Source: Ariolimax columbianus
Taxonomy: Eukaryota; Mollusca; Gastropoda; Stylommatophora; Arionidae
DNA length: 64,000 nt
NCBI GenBank assembly: GCA_036924085.1
Contig: JAVGWX010000002.1
Span: 48,084,916-48,148,915 of the forward strand
Direction: 5' to 3'
Part shown: one piece after another, positions 57,558-64,000 of the stretch
How the letters are laid out: each line of letters starts with the position of its first letter
Position numbering within the stretch: the first letter of the stretch is position 1
Made by a program: the position numbers and the translations under genes
Notes under the pieces: model-generated
The model's database searches: none
Seen by the model: only the letters and a program-made list of their open reading frames with translations
What the model was told of the DNA's origin: nothing

Positions 57558-58950
57558 TCTGACAAGGGTGGTGATACAACTGAGCAGGGAGAGTCACTAG
57601 TGGGGTGGCACTAGGACAGAAGGTTCAATACAGGAACTGATCAAGCAACACCAAGGATCACAACACCCAATTATGTATACAGATTGCTCCGCCGGCTGAG
57701 ATGCAAACAAATGCGGTTGTGGTTATGTCGACTGCCAAAATGGCAAGGAGGTGGTGGAGAAATCATGTCTACTCCACTGTCACATCGAGTATGAGGATGG
57801 AGATTGAGTCGGTAACAGCCACCCTGACTTGGTTGGTGAAGTAACCGTTGACATACGCAGTGATACTGTCAGACTAGCAGGGCATGCTCCGTAAGATAGA
57901 ATGGTGCATGCTAAGAAAGGAGTGGGCTTCTCTTCTGAATAACTCTGGTATACAAGGTGCCACATGGATCTACTGCCCCGGACATGCAGGTGTCTGGGGC
58001 AACGAAAGAGCTGATGTAGTGGCGGGATGAGCTGGGGTGAAGGACGCGGTGATGACGAGCGACAAGGCTGAGTTGATAAGGGCAGTCATGGACAGTCTAC
58101 AGAATGATGAGACAGGGTTGAGTTGATAAGGGCAGTCATGGACACTACAGAATGATGAAGAAACAGGGTTGAGTTGATAAGGGCAGTCATGGACAGTCTA
58201 CAGAATGATGACGAGACAGAGTTGAGTTGATAAGGGCAGTTATGGACAGTCTACAGAATGATAAAGAGACAGAGTTAGTTGATAAGGGCAGTCATGGACA
58301 CTCTACAGAATGATGAAGAGACAGAGTTGAGTTGATAAGGGCAGTCGTGGAAAGTCTACAGAATGATGAAGAGACAGAGTTGAGTTGATAAGGGCAGTCA
58401 TGGACAGTCTACAGAATGATGAAGAGACAGAGTTGAGTTGATAAGGGCAGTCATGGACACTCTACAGAATGATGAAGCGACAAAGTTGAGTTGATAAGGG
58501 CAGTCATGGACAGTCTACAGAATGATGAAGAAACAGAGTTGAGTTGATAAGGGCAGTCATGGCCAGTCTACAGAATGATGAAGAGACAGAGTTGAGTTCA
58601 TAAGGGCAGTCGTGGAAAGTCTACAGAATGATGAAGAGACAGAGTTGAGTTGATAAGGGCAGTCATGGACAGTCTACAGAATGATGAAGAGACAGTTACG
58701 TTGATAAGGGCAGTCGTGGAAAGTCTACAGAATGATGAAGAGACAGAGGGTCGCGAAAATGCATATGTGCAGAGAAGTATAGATTTTGGAGCGGCTAAGG
58801 GAGAAGGGAGAAAGTGTGTTCTGTCTGGAAAGATCCGAAGAACACCTGGCAGCGACTCTGAATATTTACACGCTTGGCTGGCTGCTGGGACGGAGAACGG
58901 AGCACATGGGAATGTCTCCTGTCTGATGATGTTGGTTCCTAGAATCAAGA
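57558..58950 (+). mobile_element. RNase H LINE remnant containing a minisatellite
   Basis: Same family as 26875-28090. Plus-strand translation: QLSRESH, WGGTRTEGSIQELI, IMYTD (first RNase H Asp), SSMRMEIESVTATLTWL, LRKIEWCMLRKEWASLLNNS, WIYCPGHAGVWGNERAD (RNase H His and last Asp), then AELIRAVMDSLQNDE, repeated as a 53-bp array. After it comes TEGRENAYVQRSIDFG and KCVLSGKIRRT, and a 3' region ending gatgatgttggttcctagaa. Frameshifts within RNase H show it is dead. It retains about 115 bp of RNase H deleted from the 27 kb copy. Confidence 0.83.
58074..58752. repeat. 53-bp minisatellite inside LINE, about 13 copies
   Basis: Copies of agttgataagggcagtcatg plus gacagtctacagaatgatga and agagacagagttg, with small indels. 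The unit is the LINE segment translating to ELIRAVMDSLQNDEETE. The related LINE at 27 kb has this segment once. Confidence 0.95.
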
Positions 58951-59019
58951 ATCAAGTTTACTCTTGTGTGCGCCATGACAGAGGCGTTAAGGGGTCGGGG
59001 GGGGGGGGGGGGGCGGCGG

Positions 59020-59065
59020 GGGGGGGTCCATTAGCTTTCCTCACATCCACAGTGAGCTGATGAAG
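59020..59065 (+). repeat. Dispersed repeat E, fragment
   Basis: ttagctttcctcacatccac with gctgatgaag matches the start of repeat E at 2880. A G17 run and further G tract (58997-59026) precede it. Confidence 0.5.
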
Positions 59066-59069
59066 TTGT

Positions 59070-60205
59070 GTCAACTGACCTTGATTACTCATTGCTTTCC
59101 AAGAAGTAATGGAAGGCTCTGAGAGTTGGATAAATTATATTTGTCAAGAAGTAATGGAATATTCTGATAACTGAATGCATTATATTTGTCAAAAAGTGAT
59201 GGAAGATTTTGTAAAATCACAAAATGCGGTTTATAAAATGATGAGTCTGCATCCCATTGTCCATTTCTTGCTCATTTGTGTACATCTAGCTCTTAATGGC
59301 TCTTTGACCGTAACCATTTTTTACATTGTGATTAGTTTGAATGTAGGAATTATGGGTGAATTATCTTTCCTTCTTTCTCTCTCTCAGTTCTTATCGCCCC
59401 TGCCAATATTCCAACGCCATCCAATTTCTGCTTATTACCTTGCCTCTCTGATTCATTGAATAACGTGAAATGGCAGAAATGCTTTGCAACATCCTTTGCT
59501 TCCACTTTCTATCGATCAGCGTACCTTGTAATGCTAATGTGTACAATGGTTTAGCTGAATAACGGCGTATCCCGTTCGCAGAGGCTGTCAATGGGATATA
59601 CAGACAATTCCGAATTCGGGCCACATTATGTGTGATGTATATGCTCACGTGCTTTGTGGATCACAGCACTCCATTTCCCAGCATCTCCGGCACATCCTAT
59701 TATATCTGCGAGACACATTGCATCATCAAATCTACTCAATCTGTCTTTCACAAACTTGATTATTTGCCAGCATATTTTTTTCAATATAGAAATTGTTTTT
59801 CTTATGACAGTGTATGAGTGGATGTAGGAATAAAGCGCTTGTCTCTCGTTGTAATGGACACACGTGCAATTTCTGAAAGCGTTACGTTCTGGTTTACCCA
59901 GATTTAGTGTGTACCTGACTCTATATATGAATGTGTGTATATATTACATTGTTGTCTGTGCCAGGAAAGTTGTTAGACTGAATCCCTTTGAGCAGATTAA
60001 AAGAGGGAGTAGTGGAAAAACTCCAACAGGAATAGGCAGGATTCCGCCACTGAAAATAATACACAGATTATAGGGCTACGCTACGCATCATAATAGAAAT
60101 AAAACCATTAAATGGAAAACATCATTATACGTTAATTAAAAGAATACGAAATATCGTTCCATAGGGTGAATCGACGTAGTTGTTGGCAACTGTTGGTATA
60201 TTAAG
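59070..60205. other. No gene seen
   Basis: AT-rich. Near 59110-59210 a phrase ttatatttgtcaagaagtaatggaa recurs about three times, a weak local repeat. Confidence 0.45.
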
Positions 60206-61028
60206 GAATACAGTGAAGCAACACAGAACAGAGGGGCAGGAGCATTTCTGAACCTACAAATGGCAGAAAACTAACACTGTCATTCGCTACTGGAAAATAC
60301 ACAAGCAATTTCAGAGCGGAGGCAGAGGCACTGATGGCGGCAGTGGTAGAAATGGTGACAGGTAAAAGGAATGAAAGCCATATAGTCCTGCTTACAGATG
60401 CCTTGGCCGTAGTCACAGCACTAAAAAGCCAGAAAAATACTGAACTTAATGATTTAAGAGCAGTACTCTGTCAACTATGCCAGCAGTCCGCACCAAAAAG
60501 GGTAGTGGTACAGTGGGTTCCATCCCACTGTAACATCCAAGGCAACAAGGAGGCAGACAGACTGGCAAAAGAAGGTGCAAGACTACCACAACCAGATACT
60601 AGTATGACATACGAAGAGTCAAAACGGCTTATTAGAGCTAGATACATGACCAAATGGGAAACCGAACATACTGGCTACACAAAAAACGATGCCTATTACC
60701 AGTTGAACAGAAGAGAGCAGGTCGTGGTCTTCAGACTTCGCACTGGCCACAATAGACTGAGGTACCACCTATTAAACAAATTGAAGATAGGTGGCACTGA
60801 CGAATGCCCGTGTGGTACCGGGAAAATGACCGCTGAGCATTTGCTGCAAAACTGCCCGACATAAGAGGATCAGAGAGAGCAGATGTGGCCATCACCAGTG
60901 GCAACACTAGACAAGCTCTATGGCAGTGTCGACAGCCTCAGGATGACCGCTGCTTTTTTCGAAAAAAATTAAGGTTGATGTCTGACTGCGTACGATGAAG
61001 AAGCAGAAGAAAAAGAATACCAGTGAAG
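60206..61028 (+). mobile_element. 5'-truncated RNase H LINE with TSD, older copy
   Basis: Flanked by gaatacagtgaag (60206-60218) and gaataccagtgaag (61015-61028), identical except for one extra base. The insert encodes most of the same protein as 4152-5150: a 176-codon frame (60334-60864) with LLTDALAVV, WVPSHCNIQGN, MTYEESKRLI and the CPCGTGKMTAEHLLQNCP cluster. Then come a premature stop, a one-base shift and a decayed tail ending TACGATGAAGAAG. The 5' truncation lies within RNase H, beyond its first Asp. Few substitutions separate the copies, so both moved fairly recently, this one earlier. Confidence 0.87.
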
Positions 61029-61120
61029 AACATAACCGAAACTCCAGTTAGCAGAGCTGTACATGAAGGGACCTGACAGCTTCGAAAAAAAATAGGAATG
61101 AGAAAAACATGTCTTCTCTT

Positions 61121-61145
61121 CCCCCCCCCCCCCCCCCCCCCCCCC
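61121..61145. repeat. C25 homopolymer
   Basis: Uninterrupted run of 25 C. Confidence 0.95.
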
Positions 61146-61219
61146 GCATGTTCTTGTTGGTTACAATTTGGATAATTAATAGATGAAGAGACCGAGAAAG
61201 AACGTATTCAGTGGACACT

Positions 61220-61980
61220 ATGGTAATAATCAGAGGGCCTGGATCACGCATATGGTTTGGTACTTTTGTCACACAGCCATAGTCAAAAGCGCAAAATAAA
61301 CCTGACACGGTGTAAGAACAATCAGCAAAATTGTGACTGAATATCAACTTGCAGAAAATCAAGCTCCTTAAAATCAACCCTATCAACAACAACAACAAAA
61401 CAACAATCATGCCAATCATACTGGAGGGGGAGCCGTTGGACACATTGACCTATTTTGGCAGTACAATTGACACGTGACATTGTACAGATGCAGATGAAAG
61501 AACTAGAATTGAAAAGGCGGGATTGACATTCCTGACACTCAATAACATATGAGATCTAGAGAAATCAAGATTGATACTAAAGTTACAAAATGTCAGTGTC
61601 AAGTTGGTGCTGCTGTGTGAAGGCGAAACATGGAGAACGACCAAGGCGATACAACAAAGACACCAGTTGTTCGTTCACAGATACACAAAACGAATAATGG
61701 ACATTATGTGGTTGGAGAAAACCACCTGTGGGAAAGCAGCCTACAACAGCCACTGGAACAATACATTAAGAAAAGGATATGGAGCTGGATAGGATGTACG
61801 CTGAGGAGGGCGTTGTCTAACATAGTCAGGCATGTTCTCATGTGAAATTCTCAATGTAAGTGGAGAAAAGCAGTTACAAAAATACTCGGAGTAGAGAATG
61901 TGAGAGAAAACTAAGATCAAATGGTTACACGTGGAGAGGCAGAAAGATTAATCTCTTACTGTGAATGAAGGCGAGATGTG
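61220..61980 (+). mobile_element. LINE reverse transcriptase 3' remnant
   Basis: Plus-strand translation in shifting frames gives LLSHSHSQ (just after the catalytic box, now lost), LTYFGSTIDT, ADERTRIEKAGLTFLTLNNI, NVSVKLVLLCEGETWRTTKA, FVHRYTKRIMDIMW, WIGCTLRRALSNIVRHVLM and a decayed C-terminus with EAERLIS. This is the classical order of the thumb and C-terminus in widespread animal APE-type LINEs. It is a pseudogene. Clade not assigned. Confidence 0.77.
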
Positions 61981-61984
61981 GACA

Positions 61985-62420
61985 GTCACCTATCCAAATA
62001 TAGGAGCTGTGTTTTGATTATTTGATTGATTTAAAATTAGAGAAGACAATGCAGCGAGAAATAGAAGTGTACAACCAATCTCATAAAAAATGACTTTTAT
62101 AATAATAAAAATAATAATAATGATGTTCCTTTAAGCACCACTGACCAGTTGCGTCGATTGACCACTGCTATGTCCACGTACTGCAGCTTGTTGACAGGCC
62201 TCGTCTAGAGCTAAAGGGGGGCTACCAACTGTTGGTAGAATGAGGTGAGGGAGCCACCCATCCTGCTTCTTATATCCGGGGATGAAGTCTTGACGCCATG
62301 TGGTTTCATGATGAGTGTGTCGACCGAGGTCCCTGCTGACTCCTTCAGGTGAGCCAATTATTCCGCTACCTTGGTACGGAGACTGCATGAAGTATGTATA
62401 TGCAGGAAATAACGTTTTCC
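61985..62420. other. No gene seen
   Basis: The 113-codon minus frame (62131-62472) partly overlaps repeat D and has no recognised domain. Confidence 0.4.
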
Positions 62421-62424
62421 ACGC

Positions 62425-62585
62425 TGCCGAAGACTGATGTGTCGGACCGAAAGGTGCAAATATCACAGTCAAACTGTAAACTAGCGAAACAACTCAATCC
62501 ATTCTCCGGACTACATCCTGCTACTTACAAAACCCTGTTCAGGGCTTGGTAGCAGGAGGTTGAGAGCTAATGCAGAAGAAGAACG
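62425..62585 (-). repeat. Dispersed repeat D, minus-strand copy
   Basis: Reverse complement carries cctgctaccaagccctgaac, agtagcaggatgtag and tttgcacctttcggtcc, matching 20060-20190. Confidence 0.65.
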
Positions 62586-62820
62586 TTTTCCACTAGTTGG
62601 TCCGGTGTATGTATCTGGCATTCTCTGTTTTCGTTTACCTACTCTCCGACCTCTGGATTTAAACTTTCTCGGGTCAGCGTGACTCTTCTGCGTTTTTTGT
62701 GTTTTTAATTTTCTTCTTTACTATTTGTGTAATGGTCCATTTTTAGCATCCGTACTACAACACATCTATTTGAAGAAAATACTCTACTCTGTCCCTTTAC
62801 CCGATCCCTTCGGTTCTTTC

Positions 62821-63245
<425 letters not shown>

Positions 63246-63586
63246 GTATGTCGGTCTGTCTGCTTTCCTGCCTGCCCGCCTGCTTGTCTGCTTTCCTGCC
63301 TGCCTGCTTACCTGTCTGTCTGTCTGCGTATATATACAAGTATATATAGTGTCTGTCTGCTAGTTTATTTATGATAATGTTGCTAATCGCATGAGCAACC
63401 CTCTGTAGAGTGCGTTTCACGATATGCATGGAGAAGCCTTGTTCACGTTCCTTCCTACCATGTAAAGAATCATGGATCTACACGAAGCATTCCCCATAAA
63501 TGTTACAAGAACAACTGAGTAAATAACTCCATCCCCAAGGTATCAGAAAAAAGGAGATTATCAAGCCTGCAGTGGTGGGAACGTTG

Positions 63587-64000
63587 GGCGTGTTTCTGTT
63601 CTCAGCACACTTGTGTGTATCTTGTGTTTCTGTTCTCAGCACACTTGTGTGTATCTTGTGTTTCTGTTCTCAGCACACTTGTGTGTATCTTGTGTTTCTG
63701 TTCTCAGCACACTTGTGTGTATCTTGTGTTTCTGTTCTCAGCACACTTGTGTGTATCTTGTGTTTCTGTTCTCAGCACACTTGTGTGTATCTTGTGTTTC
63801 TGTTCTCAGCACACTTGTGTGTATCTTGTGTTTCTGTTCTCAGCACACTTGTGTGTATCTTGTGTTTCTGTTCTCAGCACACTTGTGTGTATCTTGTGTT
63901 TCTGTTCTCAGCACACTTGTGTGTATCTTGTGTTTCTGTTCTCAGCACACTTGTGTGTATCTTGTGTTTCTGTTCTCAGCACACTTGTGTGTATCTTGTG
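63587..64000. repeat. 34-bp minisatellite running off the window end
   Basis: About 12 visually identical copies of tgtttctgttctcagcacac plus ttgtgtgtatcttg. The array continues past the last base. Confidence 0.97.

Overview
The window is eukaryotic, repeat-dominated DNA. I could not identify a convincing host protein-coding gene, rRNA or functional tRNA. The mixture of APE-type non-LTR retrotransposons (RNase H-bearing elements resembling the I/Nimb group, an RTE-like element, a CR1-like element), tRNA-headed SINEs, a Tigger/pogo transposase remnant and abundant minisatellites fits a lophotrochozoan animal, most plausibly a gastropod mollusc. That assignment is inference; no single-copy gene anchors it.

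Layout. 0-5.3 kb: a SINE with a tRNA head, a (TA)n-based array, a pyrimidine microsatellite, and a decayed LINE into which a younger LINE (4127-5172) has inserted with a perfect 13-bp target-site duplication. 5.3-20 kb: mostly unique AT-rich sequence with minisatellites, SINE fragments and two LINE remnants. 20-25.5 kb: nearly continuous minisatellites (76-, 19-, 41-, 38-, 51-bp units) ending in an inverted pair of 35-bp arrays that resembles a foldback element. 25.9-31 kb: four decayed LINE fragments on the minus strand. 33-40 kb: 33-, 23- and 42-bp arrays, the last about 2.3 kb long, then a second copy of the 5'-end SINE. 41-49 kb: LINE tail, Tigger remnant, microsatellites, unique sequence. 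49-62 kb: a dense retroelement block (RTE-like +, RT element -, two RNase H LINEs +, another RT fragment +). 62.8-64 kb: tetranucleotide tracts and a 34-bp array running off the end.

Main observation. At least five minisatellites lie inside transposable-element coding sequence, and their repeat unit is itself a piece of that sequence: the LINE C-terminus (16.0-16.5 kb), the Tigger C-terminus (44.7 kb), the endonuclease end (49.9-50.3 kb), the reverse transcriptase (54.1-55.0 kb) and the sequence just after RNase H (58.1-58.75 kb). A sixth case is a two-copy duplication (29.9 kb). Element sequence resumes on the far side of each array. For the 58 kb array a related unexpanded copy is present at 27 kb. 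By my rough sum, tandem repeats make up about a quarter of the window. Most long open frames here are by-products of repeat units that lack stop codons or are multiples of three, and should not be read as genes.
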